This document shows, one piece after another, positions 31,072-41,900 of a stretch of DNA of 64,000 bases. The first letter of the stretch is position 1. Every line of letters begins with the position of its first letter. The stretch spans positions 4,891,182 to 4,955,181 of the forward strand of contig NC_087384.1 in the NCBI RefSeq assembly GCF_963675165.1. Direction: 5' to 3'. The notes beneath the pieces are model-generated. The model had not been told where the DNA came from, ran no database searches, and worked only from the letters and a program-made list of their open reading frames with translations. This stretch comes from Halichondria panicea. Taxonomy: Eukaryota > Porifera > Demospongiae > Suberitida > Halichondriidae. Both the position numbers and the translations under genes were made by a program.

Positions 31072-34000
31072 ATGTTTTCAAGAAGCAGACCAAGACGACA
31101 TGCAAGAGACTCACCAGCAGGTGATACATCCACTCGAACTCCCATGCAACCTTCTAGGGAATGTGTAACGCCAAGATCAAGAAGGCCTAGCGAGATGAAT
31201 AGGTCCAGGTTGCCACCTAGGCAAATTAAACGCAGTTTCACTCCAAAAGAGCGAACACTACGGGACGTACCGGTACAAGTCAATTCCTGGACTGATGAAG
31301 AAGAACACTCCCTTATACTGTCAGGGGCGGATCCAGGAAAAATGAAAGGGGGGGGCTAGTAGAGAGGGGCGAAGCCCCGTACGAGGGTGGCGGAGCCACC
31401 CAGGGGGTGGGTGTGGGAGGGGGAGCCCCCTCCCGCCTCGCCGGAGGCGAAATTTTTTGCTTTTTTACAATTTGCTCACACTTTTACCTTTGAACTGTCA
31501 TATTAATAAGTGAATACTGAATATGAAAAAGTTAATACAAAAACTCGTTCTAATCAACAAAAGGATGTATACTGTAGATGTTACATCTATATTCATGCAC
31601 TCTTGGTACATGAAAGAATCACAATGCCTACCCAGACTCTGCACTGAGAGTGAGAGGAGGTAAGGCTGCTTCCTTGCAACCAGCTGAAAAGTCTGAGATC
31701 TGCTCCATGTTGCAGCTGCTCAACAGCATGCACAATAGCCTCCTTCACAAGGCCTAGGAAGAGAGGCCTGGGATATGATCGAGGCTACAAACATTGCACA
31801 AGGAGCTGACTCAGCAACAGCAATAGTTGACCTATGCACTTTTATATTAGTTCTAGCATAGATTGAAGAGAGAGGGATAGGAAACGGAGTGGTGCACGTG
31901 ATGATTTTACATTGAATCTGCATTGGAGCCTCGAAAATTATCCGCGCTACGCCCTATGAACGAGGCTATTAAGCACACTTTTGCCGGGTAACTCCCAAAG
32001 CTGTGTTTCCTCGAGACATAATCTCTTTCAGCAACTTAAAACACGCCTAGTCCATGAGCCACGTGTAGTACTTGCTAATGACTGACCACACCCAGTAAAA
32101 AGAGACTTTCCAATAAAGTTATATGTTCCCAAGGCTGTTTTAGAGCTATTGGAACATGTAACGTGTAAGCGTGCTGGTTATGACTACTACAATAGGTATA
32201 GACCTTGAAATATAAGTGAGTTGCACGGACTAAGCACAGTTACTTGTAGTTTATTATGCACTGAGTGTAGAAATAGATATTGTTGTGATGGCCTCGATTA
32301 AACCGCACCGTAGCGCGGATGTTACTCGAGATACAAACCGTTTCCTATCCCTCTAACTCTTCAATCTATGGTTCTAGCTAGCTAGCTAGCTATATATAGC
32401 TAGTATGTCCAGCTAGCTATCCTACATCCTTTATACTCTTAGTAGCTAGACTTGGCTGTTGTCTAGCATCTCTTAAGTCAGTGAGTCTACATGAGATGCA
32501 TAAGTAACAAGGTTGGTGGCAAAATTGTTGTAACCTCAGACTAGCAATACATAGGTAGTTTTTTCAAAAGGGGGGGGCTTCAGCCCCTCAAAATCACCCC
32601 TGGATCCGCCCCTGACTGTACATTATTGGCAAGGGCTTTGTTAAAGAGTGGCCTTCAACCAAGACCACTAAAGCATCTTTCTGGGAGGGTGCTGCAAGCC
32701 ATGTACAGCAATTGGGATTCAGTATCAGGACAAGTGAGTTTTCTACTGTTAAGAGTATATGACATTTTGTATTGTAAGTTGCTACAATTTATTTTGGGTT
32801 GGATTCTGCCACACCGTAATCGTTCTAATTATTTTTTTTCTAGAAAAAGTGTCTGAAGAAAATTGGTAGTATAATTATGGGCGTTATAAAAGAGGGCGTC
32901 CTAACCGAGGCTGTTTCTATAATTAGAACGCTACATGTACTATACATGTTTGGTCGTATTTTTAGTCTATACATGTACTGTACATGATATGGACCTATTA
33001 AATTTGTTCAGGTGGTAGTTGCCGATCAAAGATAATGCTCAAACTATGCAAGAAGTTTGTTTCCCCTAAAGAAGCCAAGAAGCAACTGAATGATGCCAGT
33101 GAGAGTGATTTGCCATCATCACACACCTCTTCTTCGCCTCCACTTGAAAGCTTAGTCAAGCGTCTACTTACATTGCCTCCTCAACCTGATCACTCTTATT
33201 CTCCTATGTCAGTTGAACACCTGGCTGTATCACCAGATGTTTCTCCTGAAGTGGTCGCAATGGATGACCCCTTGTTCGAGGCATTTGTGTCCCTCCCTCA
33301 ACAAGACCAAGTCAATCTTGTCAGTGACCTTTTGTCACACATTGCCGACAAGCAACACAGCGTATCTGTACCAAAGGACTTTGTTCCTCTGCTGCTAAAA
33401 GGAATGGCACACTTAAATCGAAAGAACAAGCCAAATCTCATTTATGATTTTTGTCGCGGGCTAGGGTCACTCAGGCCTGATGGAAGCGATTCCTTAATTC
33501 CAACATCTAGGATGCCATTTGGGCTCTTGCAGTACTTGATAGAGTTTTTCACAACGCAAGGTGGTCTTAAGGTAAGTTATTTCCTGCAAACTTGTTTCTA
33601 CATTCATAGTATCATTTTTAAAGTTATATTGCCCGGAAGACTACAAGCAGTGGCTGGAAACTATGTACTCTCTCTTTGGGTCAAAGTGGTCAAAGCTTCA
33701 TTGTGGGCCTATGTACAGCATTGAGTCTACAGAGCAAGGTAGTGGTCGTGAAAGAGATGATGCGTTTAACAGATTGAAGGTACAGTGTATACTTTGTATT
33801 GAATAATACTCACCAGAATTGCACTGTTTACAGGCTCGTGTAAATGTACCAGGACTGGGGGAAAGAGCACTCCGCACCAGTATTGCTAACAGTGGTTTTT
33901 ACATTACTTGTGAACTCCAGGTAATATTGTGTAGTTACTTATTTTTACCATGTCACTTTTAATATCACACAAAGATGAAAGTAATTGAAGAGGCTCTCAG

Positions 34001-36834
34001 ATTGCTCCCCTCTGCAAATTGGTGGATCAAGGCAGATGGGGTGGATGTCATCAGTAGCCTTGAAGAGTCTATGAGGCTGGAATGGAATGGAGATGTAGAC
34101 CTAGGAGATGGGCACACTCAAGCGTTGTATGAAGAGTATTGTGGAAGGTTAAAAAGTGCAGAAGACCTTGACCTATCACTTGGCAATGTGCACAGTGTAG
34201 CTGAATGTGTTCCAGTTCTGCTTGAGATACAACAAGCTATTTGTGATGACCTTGAATTCATCAACAAGTGTAAGTTTTGTGATTTTTATTCATCAACAAG
34301 TGTAAGTTTTGGTGATTTTTATTACAATTTTATTCTCTCTATGCAGGTCTTATATCTGCCACTTCAGATTATTCAAAAATGGTTACTTGCGATCATAGTG
34401 TATCAGAAAAGAAGTTGCGTAATGCTGGCTGGAAGGTTGACGAACTCTCACGACTGAACAAGGCCGGCCGTCAAGTGAAAGTTGATATCCAGTGTGTAGT
34501 GGAACTTGCTGACCAAGGAAATTCCCAGCTTCACCGTATTCACCGTATCTGTAAAGCTGTAACTGGATATTTGAAAGGTCGGAACTCTTAATTGTATGTA
34601 CATGTACACGTACACTGTGGTATAATTATGTAATAAATATGATTGTAAATGCCATGTCTTTACAGGCTTATATCGTCACAAAAGGACAGCTGCAACGCAT
34701 GTTCTGGCTGTTATGATTAGTCCTGATGACCGGAGAAGGAAGCCATATGCATTGCCTGTACAGTGTATTCCTTATGTTTCGCTCAGTCATCTTCAAATCA
34801 GATCGATAGTGACGAATGTTGCGAAGGCAATGAAAGAGAAAGGAATGAATGTTGTTGGTGAGCTTGAAAATGTATGTTTATCCGTATCTCACCCTAAAAT
34901 ATTGACAGGTTTTGTGGCTAACGGTGAGTTTAATTCATTGCGAAGTATGGGTTACTCTCGGCCATTGTCAGTGCTCAAGCTAAAATCAAACGCACGGGCA
35001 AAATATGCTCAGATGGGGAAAGCAAAGATGATGCGAATGTTGTCTCCTACTTGTGAGTACATATGTTACATACCGTATAGCGCGAAATTTTCGAGGAACT
35101 TATATTTCGTGGAATGGCCTCTAAAAGCATTTCGTTGCACAATGTTTGCGGAATGACTGCTTACTGGAAGCCACGCCTTTAAATCTTTGCACGTTATAGT
35201 AATTAAAGAACAATTTTCGTGGACTTAATTTTCGTGTAGGATTGCTAACCCACGAAATCCACGAAAATAAGCCCCTCAAAAATTTCACGCTATACGGTAC
35301 ATAATACATAATGCTATACAGTCATGCACATACATGTACATGACTGTATAGTATTATGTATTGTCTTACAGTGTGTCGTGTCTTAGTTTAACCTTTCTAG
35401 GCACAAGTACTGGTGATGTTGTAGGAGAGGAACACAACTGCGTTGTCCCGAGGGAGGTGCTTTGTGAGGTGTTACTTCTCAAAAGAAATGGAATGACAAT
35501 GGAGGATATTGTCAGCCGGCTTAGATGTAGAACTGTGCCATCTGGATACCCTATACATAGCTGGAGAACCTTGTCAGGTATACATGTCTTATCTCATTCT
35601 TATATTGTCAGTGATGTTTGTTTATACTTAGATGGTGAAAGTGAGTCACTGGATGATAAACTACGCTCTATTCTTGCTCAAATGGAATTTACGCATGTTG
35701 TTCGCTCCTGGGACCAGAAAGGTGTGCCATTTCGCACGTACATATATGTACCGGAAGAACATCCAGAACTTGGCACAGTCTTCCACGAGCGCGAAGATGA
35801 AGGACATGTGTACAAGGTAAATAGAAGTTTATTTCTATTCATGCACTTCATTGCTTTTTAATAGAGAATGAGAAATTCGACTCTAATGGGTGGTCCAAAA
35901 CGGTTCAAGCTGGAGCGCTTCAATGAAGCTGTTTATGATGAGTCAGCAAATCTTACCTACACAGCTTTGATTGGAAGAAGAAAGCAGTCAATTCGTGATG
36001 TGGAAAATTTTTTCTCGTCCTCTGTTGCCGATTTCATGAACCGAAAGGGATACACATATGAAGCTCAGTTTGTGACTACTGTACGAAACTGGAGACGTGC
36101 ATGTGATGAACGTGGCCTCACCCAACTTAAAAGGTGCCAGTTCAACTATGAGCTGCTGAATATGTTGTTGGATGAGCTCATGCCATGGCATAGGACGCAA
36201 TACGATCTCTCATTGATGGAAGTTAACAGGTATGTGGTAGATACATATACTAGTATTGTAACAGTTATAATAATGCACTAGCTTTGTACATGTAATACGT
36301 AAGCATAAATTTGCTATTAGGCCCACACGTGGTGTTCTGGGATTCACTCGTGAGACCGTGATCGCCCTTACAACCAACATAGAGAGTCGTGAATATGTGC
36401 GTCGTACTCACCCAAATCCAGAACACCCAAGAGCATCGACCACCAATGACGTTGAGTGTCTATTCAGTATCATGCGTGACCTTGCAGGAAAGCATTTTAC
36501 TGTTCGAACGTGGAACTATAATTGGCGAAAAGTATGCTCGGAACTATCGAAGCGGTTGGATCCAGATTTGGGCTTCTTCTATCACACCAGTTCTCATGAT
36601 AGATTTTACGAGGGTGAGACGCCATCATTTGACAAAGAAGGAAAATCAAAACGAAACCCACGAAATAGGCGAGTGAGAAGAAGAGAACTCCTAACAGACA
36701 CGGTGTTTGGACGGGCTAGTCTCCCTGAGCCAGGAGCCACTTCCCTACGCTTGCAGTTCCACAATGTAGCAGTTGAACTACCACCACCTCCATCAAGTGT
36801 TTTGCCATTAACTGATCATACTTACACTTCGTAA
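31072..36834 (+). CDS. putative transposase: Myb/SANT-like plus DDE-like protein
   Basis: Eleven exons join in phase: 31072-32733 (interrupted by the insertion 31322-32614), 33012-33571, 33624-33779, 33834-33920, 33975-34269, 34347-34577, 34666-35052, 35401-35577, 35632-35816, 35865-36229, 36321-36834. Not counting the insertion and its duplicated target, the frame is open for 1,106 codons. Residues about 70-120 (WTDEEEHSLILY...WEGAASHV) look like a Myb/SANT-type DNA-binding domain. Possible catalytic acids are Asp in WWIKADGVDV with GDVDLGDG, a central FVANGEFNSLR (N where an Asp might be expected) and Glu in TTNDVECLFSIMRD. Other landmarks are RKQSIRDVENFFSS and TSSHDRFYEGETPSFD. I remember similar uncharacterised proteins in cnidarians and sponges. 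Transposase activity is inferred from context. Confidence 0.75.
31322..32614. mobile_element. 1.3-kb non-autonomous element inserted in the transposase exon
   Basis: Ends CAGGGGCGGATCCAGG and CCTGGATCCGCCCCTG are perfect inverted repeats, and ACTGT is duplicated at 31317-31321 and 32615-32619. The interior has a G/C-rich hairpin-prone start, further internal inverted segments (near 31856-31890 and 32335-32370) and no credible ORF. Superfamily not assigned; 5-bp duplications and CAG...CTG ends are shared with the MITE at 4706-5027. Confidence 0.88.
34256..34320 (+). repeat. 32-bp tandem duplication of a splice donor
   Basis: Two adjacent copies (32 and 33 bp) of a segment containing CAACAAGTGTAAGTTTTG span the 5' splice site after 34269 in the transposase gene. 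Use of the second donor would add 32 nt and shift the frame. Confidence 0.85.
35073..35297. mobile_element. 225-bp MITE with TA target duplication
   Basis: Ends CCGTATAGCGCGAAATTTT and the near-complement AAATTTCACGCTATACGG, flanked by TA (35071-35072 and 35298-35299), suggest a Tc1/mariner-type MITE. It lies in an intron of the transposase gene. Confidence 0.85.
35306..35360. repeat. imperfect inverted repeat next to the 35-kb MITE
   Basis: Arms of about 20 bp (CATAATGCTATACAGTCATG against CATGACTGTATAGTATTATG) around a short ACATACATGTA-type loop. Function unknown; it lies in the same intron. Confidence 0.75.
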
Positions 36835-37113
36835 TTTTTTTCACCCCTATACGTACCAATTTTCTGCTGTTTTATACTTATACACATGATTTTGTTGTGT
36901 GTTAATGTTCATGTTTCCGTTTCAAATTTAATGACAAAAGAACAATAGCGAAATGAATTGCAATGTCCTTATAATCATGAGTAATTTAACAGATATATAA
37001 GAATGAACACAGTATATGTATAATTATTGGAAGTTCCACTAAATATATACATACTGTAGCTATAGACTAATTATGATTATTTGAAGTTTCATGTACATTG
37101 TACGCGTGGATAA

Positions 37114-38181
37114 TCACCTAGTACTAGAAGCCCTCATGACAGCAGTAGACCACTTGCCTTTTTTTGTAACATTCACTCCTGCGAAAAATCCTGGACCTGA
37201 TCGACTCCAGTCTGTTATGTATTTGATCCACTTGAAAGAAACACTTAAAATCTCCCCTCGGGCCAATACATTACACACCACGTGAGAAATTTCTTTTACT
37301 ACATAACCAATTCTTAAGAATTTGCCATCCTTTAGAGTGAGGAAAGCGACAGCATTGGGATCGTAGGGATTGTTGGGTTCACGTTGGAGCTTTACTTCGA
37401 CAACACTATGCTCCTCAATCATGTTTCTTGCCCAAACCAGCACTGACTGATAAATCGTCTCCTTGGTGCACCCGATTACCTTAAAGGTGACTGTGTGTCT
37501 ATCAGTATTATGTGCTTGGTCAGCTTCTACACCAGAAGATGCGTCACTTGGTTCACTGTCGTTATCAGAAAAGTCTTCATTACTGTCAGATGAATGATAA
37601 TTAAGGTGAACAATCACTTCCCACTCCCAAATTACCAAAACTTGTCCATTCAGTTTCAGCCCAGATATTTTTGCTGATTTTTTTAGCTCTTCAACCTAGT
37701 CAAATAAAATAATTATAATTAAACATCACCATGAAGTGCATGGTTAACAGTATGAGTATGATTAAACCATGCATGGTAACAGTATTACTAAACATACCTC
37801 AATCTTACAATACTTCAACATTCTTAAACAAGTCGGTACAACAATAGCAGAGTCGTTTTCTTTAATAAAAGCATCGATATCATTAACAGTCCCTAGGCTG
37901 GTAGTACACCTGCAGCGAATATGCCGCAAATTAACTGTAAGAAGGCTGAGTTTCACATCAGTATATTGATACATATTGCCACTCCATACAACATCCATTT
38001 CCTCGCTGCATGAATCCTCCTTTTTTGAAGTTGGTGTTAAACTATCATCAGAATCACTTGAACTTTCAGGTCTCAGCTGTTTAAGAATGGGTGTCAGCCT
38101 TTTTGCTCTCTTTTTTGGTAGACCACATGTAGATCCACCTGTTGGTGAGTTCTGGTCTCTTGGTATGCTTCTTGAAGCCAT
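37114..38181 (-). CDS. HIRAN-domain protein carried by the 7.85-kb transposon
   Basis: Two exons, 37798-38181 and 37114-37695, join in phase to 321 residues. The first half is basic then acidic and Ser-rich (KKRAKRLTPILKQ, SSSDSDDSLTP) followed by a predicted folded segment with CRCTTSLGTVNDIDAF. The C-terminal half has a HIRAN-like pattern: VEVKLQREPNNPYDPNAV, then GYVVKEIS. HIRAN domains in HLTF/Rad5-like proteins bind 3' DNA ends, so a role in handling transposition ends or repair is conceivable. It converges with the transposase gene, 279 bp apart, near the right inverted repeat. Confidence 0.7.
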
Positions 38182-38349
38182 AATGATATTGATTAGTGAA
38201 CAAAGAGGTACTGCCAGTACAGTGCAGTCTAGTCTAGTCGTGGCCTGACTATTAATGATAAGTCTTGTTCAAGTCTTGTTCAGCTCCAACTCCTCTACAC
38301 TGTATACAGGTTCTTCTTGTATAGTCTCTTCTTAGTATAATTCTGTAGT

Positions 38350-38595
38350 ACTCAGTATAGTATGCTCGAGACCAGGCCGCTCCCTGTCTCGAGGCCATCA
38401 CAAGGGCACTGATTCATATCTCTGCTTCTGAGCAAAATTGGCGAAAACAAAATTTGACCCCCCCCCTGAAAAATACCTTTAAAAGCTTGCAGACACCAAC
38501 AACTAAGGAAGAAGTAGTCTGCAAGAGAAGTTTGTGAAAAATCCAATTAGTGACCTTAATTAGCTAAGGTTAAGTGGTTCCAGCCTCCTCTGACA
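38350..38595 (-). repeat. right terminal inverted repeat of the 7.85-kb element
   Basis: Reverse complement of the left repeat, ending GCCTCCTCTGACA before CCGG. The inner boundary is fixed by loss of similarity near GAGTAC. Confidence 0.92.
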
Positions 38596-38599
38596 CCGG

Positions 38600-38908
38600 T
38601 AATAACATGTGAAGCGGGTGCTTTTAGTGGCCTCTAATTAATCACCACCAGCTAGATCTAGATCTAGTATACTGTATAGATCTCCTGGCAGCCATTAACG
38701 CGAGGTATCCTATCTAGAAATGACTAAAGAACTAGAACTATTAGTTAGCTCTAGATCTATAGCTTTTTGAGCATTAATAGACCAGAGATAATCTCTGATT
38801 AGACTCACCCCCTTCTAAATATCTATATAGCTACAATGTAGACTAATACTCTCCTTTTGCACACACAGGTGAAGAAAAGGACTAATATATCTTGGTTAGC
38901 AGTATAAC
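38600..38908. other. upstream region of the coiled-coil/ZU5/Death gene
   Basis: About 310 bp between the transposon's target site and the start codon. AT-rich, with an AGATCTAGATCTAG-type repeat near 38653. A polypyrimidine stretch before CAG at about 38866-38871 may be the acceptor of a 5' UTR intron. No gene seen. Confidence 0.4.
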
Positions 38909-41900
38909 ATGTCTAATGCAAGCAGTAAATCAACCTCAAGTGAGGCTTCCGATTCTCGAAGACAAAATAACCAAAATCAACCACTCGACGTTGTGCTTAC
39001 AGCAGAACAAGAGTCGGGTATTGAAAAGTCAAGAAAATTGATAACAGGCTCTGCTATTAGAGAGGTGGACACTTCGAAAGAGTCAGGCATCGAAAAAGAT
39101 TTGCCAACTTCAACTGTGGAAACTGCTTCTATTGTCAATTTTCCTGATTCTGCCCACACATACATCCCACTCAAGAGAGCCTTAGGCGATGACACAGATA
39201 CAAGTATTCAAGGCAGTGAGATCAACAGGGAAGACGAGGACAATCATAACCTGGCTGTCGTTACTGCTGAGGAAGAAGGTGTCTCTAAAGCAGTGTTAGT
39301 GTTTCCATCCATTCATAAATCCCTGGACGAGGAAGCCTCGGCTATTGTTCGTGAAAGTGTGCCAAAGAATAGACTAATTGAACGTTTAAGGTTGGAATTG
39401 ACTGAAAAGTGCCAGCATGAATCTAAGCTCGAAGAAAATATTGATTACTTTCGTGAAAAAACTGAAAAACTGGAGCAGCAACTTCACGATATAGAAGTGG
39501 AAACGTTCCAAACCAGAGAACACCAATTGAAAGTGAAAGAAGATGAAGTTAAAGTTGCCAAAAGTCAATTGGTAGCAGTTGAGAAACAGAACAAGGAGGA
39601 GAAACAGAAGCTCAAAGCGCTTGAATATCAGAGAATACATTTGAAGTCAACTGTCAGCAAGCTTCAAGATGATCACAAGAAGAAAGAAATCGAAAGGAGA
39701 GAATTGATTTTACACTTCAAGGAGAAGTTAAATCACCAACAGGAACTTGAACTCCAACGATTCAAAGAATTGTGTGAACTTAAAGTAAAATATGTTCAAG
39801 CTGAAGCGATGATTACTAAACAGAAGGTACGGTTAACGGGAGAAAATCTTGCTCGTGCGCAACAGCTTAAGAAGGAATTGGAGGATGAAAACCAGCAGCT
39901 TAAGCTTAAGCAACTGCATGAATCAAAGCAAGAGTTTGGTTTTGATGGAGATATGACAAATTCTGTCCCAATTGTTGAAGAGGCAGAAACTACAAAAGGA
40001 GGTTTTCAAGCCTCTGCTGTCAATTTTCCTGACACAGACACTACTGTTCAAGGGGGTGGACTTGATGGGCAGGACAAAGATCTGACTGTGGACACTTTTC
40101 GTGAGCAAGAAGAATCTATTTCTGAAGCCATAGAGGAAGTAAAATGTCACCAGAAACAAGAAATAGTGTTAACGTTGCCAGCAAGTCAGAAATCTGGAGC
40201 GAAATCTCTGGACAGTGGAGACCCAATTAAAACTTCTATTGATATAATTCTTCACGAAAATAAGCGAAAGAATACACTCATCACCAATTTAAAGGTGGAA
40301 TTGGCAACTTTCCAGTACCACGATTCTAAACTCCAAGAAGAGGTTGCTCACCTTCGAGAAGAACATGAGAAACTGGAGCATCAACTTATCGATAAAGAGG
40401 AGGAAACTAATCGAACAAGAGAAGATTACCAGAATGAAATTGCAATTCTTGAATCTCTATTGAAAGGGAATATACACGAAGTTAAAAAGGCGAAAATGCA
40501 ATTATCAATTGCTGAAAAACAAAATCAAGATGAAAAGCAGAAGCTCGAGGACAGAATTAAAACATTTGAAGATCAGAGGTTAGAGTTGGAGTCAACTGTC
40601 AGCAAGCTTCAAAATGATCACAAGAAAAAAGACATTAAAAGTAAGGAATTGATTGTATCCTTGAAGGAGACGTTAAACGACCAACAGGCGCTTGAAAACA
40701 AACGATTCAAAGAACTTTGTGACACCCAAGTGAAACTGGCTCAAGCAGTAGCAGAAATTGCTAAACAGGAAGCACTGCTAAAGGATAAAGACCTTGCTCT
40801 TGTACGAGAGAATCAGAAAAAATTGGAGTCTGAAAACCAGCAGCTTAAGCAACAACACATATCGTCTCAAACTAAAATAGAAGATGAAGAACAGGAACAA
40901 TTTAAAGAACTTTATGAAACTAAAGAAAAACTGGAAGCTCAAGTACAAATTGCTGAAAAACATTTACTTTTTGCACAAGAGGGGAAAAAAATGTTTGAAT
41001 TGTCAATCCAGTCTTGGATACTGGATTCGGCATCTTCAATGACATCTGGAGTGGAATCTATGGATGAGCAATCTGAATTTGATCCTGATAGAAAAGCAGA
41101 ACTTGAGGTGATGGATACGTTTACTGGCCAAATCGATGTGAGTAATAAGTCTTCTGGTAAGTAACTTAGTGCCCTAGTATAATTACAGTATTTATACCAC
41201 ACTTACGTCACCACTAATTGATCTCATTGGTCAACAACTGTAGGATATATAGAATATTAGCATACAGCCCCAGGCATGCACAGTTTTTCAAGTTGTTGTT
41301 TAGTTTTTTCATTTGTTCAAGAAAGTAAGCAAAGAGAAAAGAGCCATGCTTGACCGTACTAAGACTCAAAGCGACGGCAGAAACACAAAAGGTGCTATCC
41401 AACAAGATGGCTAAGCTTCCATGGGTCCATGGGCGCGGTTTAATACATTTTATCGAAGAAGAGCTTGGAACTCCAGTAAGGGACGTCGAATGGTAAACGC
41501 TTGGACCAAGGAAGCTCTTGAGCATAGCTCAACTAGCTCTTTAACGGCTGCAAAATCCATCATAGTCTTGCAGTCTGCATCGTGGATTGAATTGTTGCTA
41601 GGGGGAGGTCCTTTTATAGTGCTGCGGTCACGTGGTATACACACCTACTCGGAGGATATATGGGTGCATATCCTCCTCTTAGGTGTGGTATATCCTATAC
41701 AATTATACTTTGTTTTCATGCTCGAGATTCCACAGATAAAACACCAGAGCAAGAAATTCTCTGGCTGAACAACATGCTGGCTGAGTGCATTAGTGCTAAT
41801 ACTCTATTGATGAAGGAGAATATTCAATTCAAGAAGACAAACAACAACCTTGAGCAAGAGATTGCTCGTTTGAAATCTGAGAAGGTGAAAGAAGAACAAC

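Larger units (their letters stand above)
30744..38595. mobile_element. 7.85-kb TIR transposon with Myb/DDE-like and HIRAN genes, superfamily unassigned
   Basis: Terminal inverted repeats of about 245 bp (30744-30988 and 38350-38595) are nearly identical, and CCGG flanks both ends (30740-30743 and 38596-38599). The right terminus reads CTCTGACA; the left begins TCAGAG and lacks the matching TG. Two convergent genes lie inside: a long multi-exon plus-strand gene (31072-36834) and a two-exon minus-strand gene (37114-38181). Smaller elements are inserted at 31322-32614 and 35073-35297. The termini resemble Ginger (TGTNR), but the protein has no integrase-type sequence I recognise. Confidence 0.85.

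Noticed and set aside
33601-33723. Frame reading FKVILPGRLQAVAGN after the 33571 donor
   Set aside because: It is the unspliced continuation; the spliced frame from 33624 (YCPEDYKQWLETMYSLFG) joins in phase with both neighbours.
38977-40963. Antisense open frames under the coiled-coil exon
   Set aside because: Long sense coiled-coil codon bias leaves antisense frames open; the products are low-complexity hydrophobic.
41421-41768. 115-codon plus-strand frame in intron 1 of the Death-domain gene
   Set aside because: Not similar to anything, and it crosses the intron hairpin and the exon 2 acceptor; the spliced reading is in phase without it.
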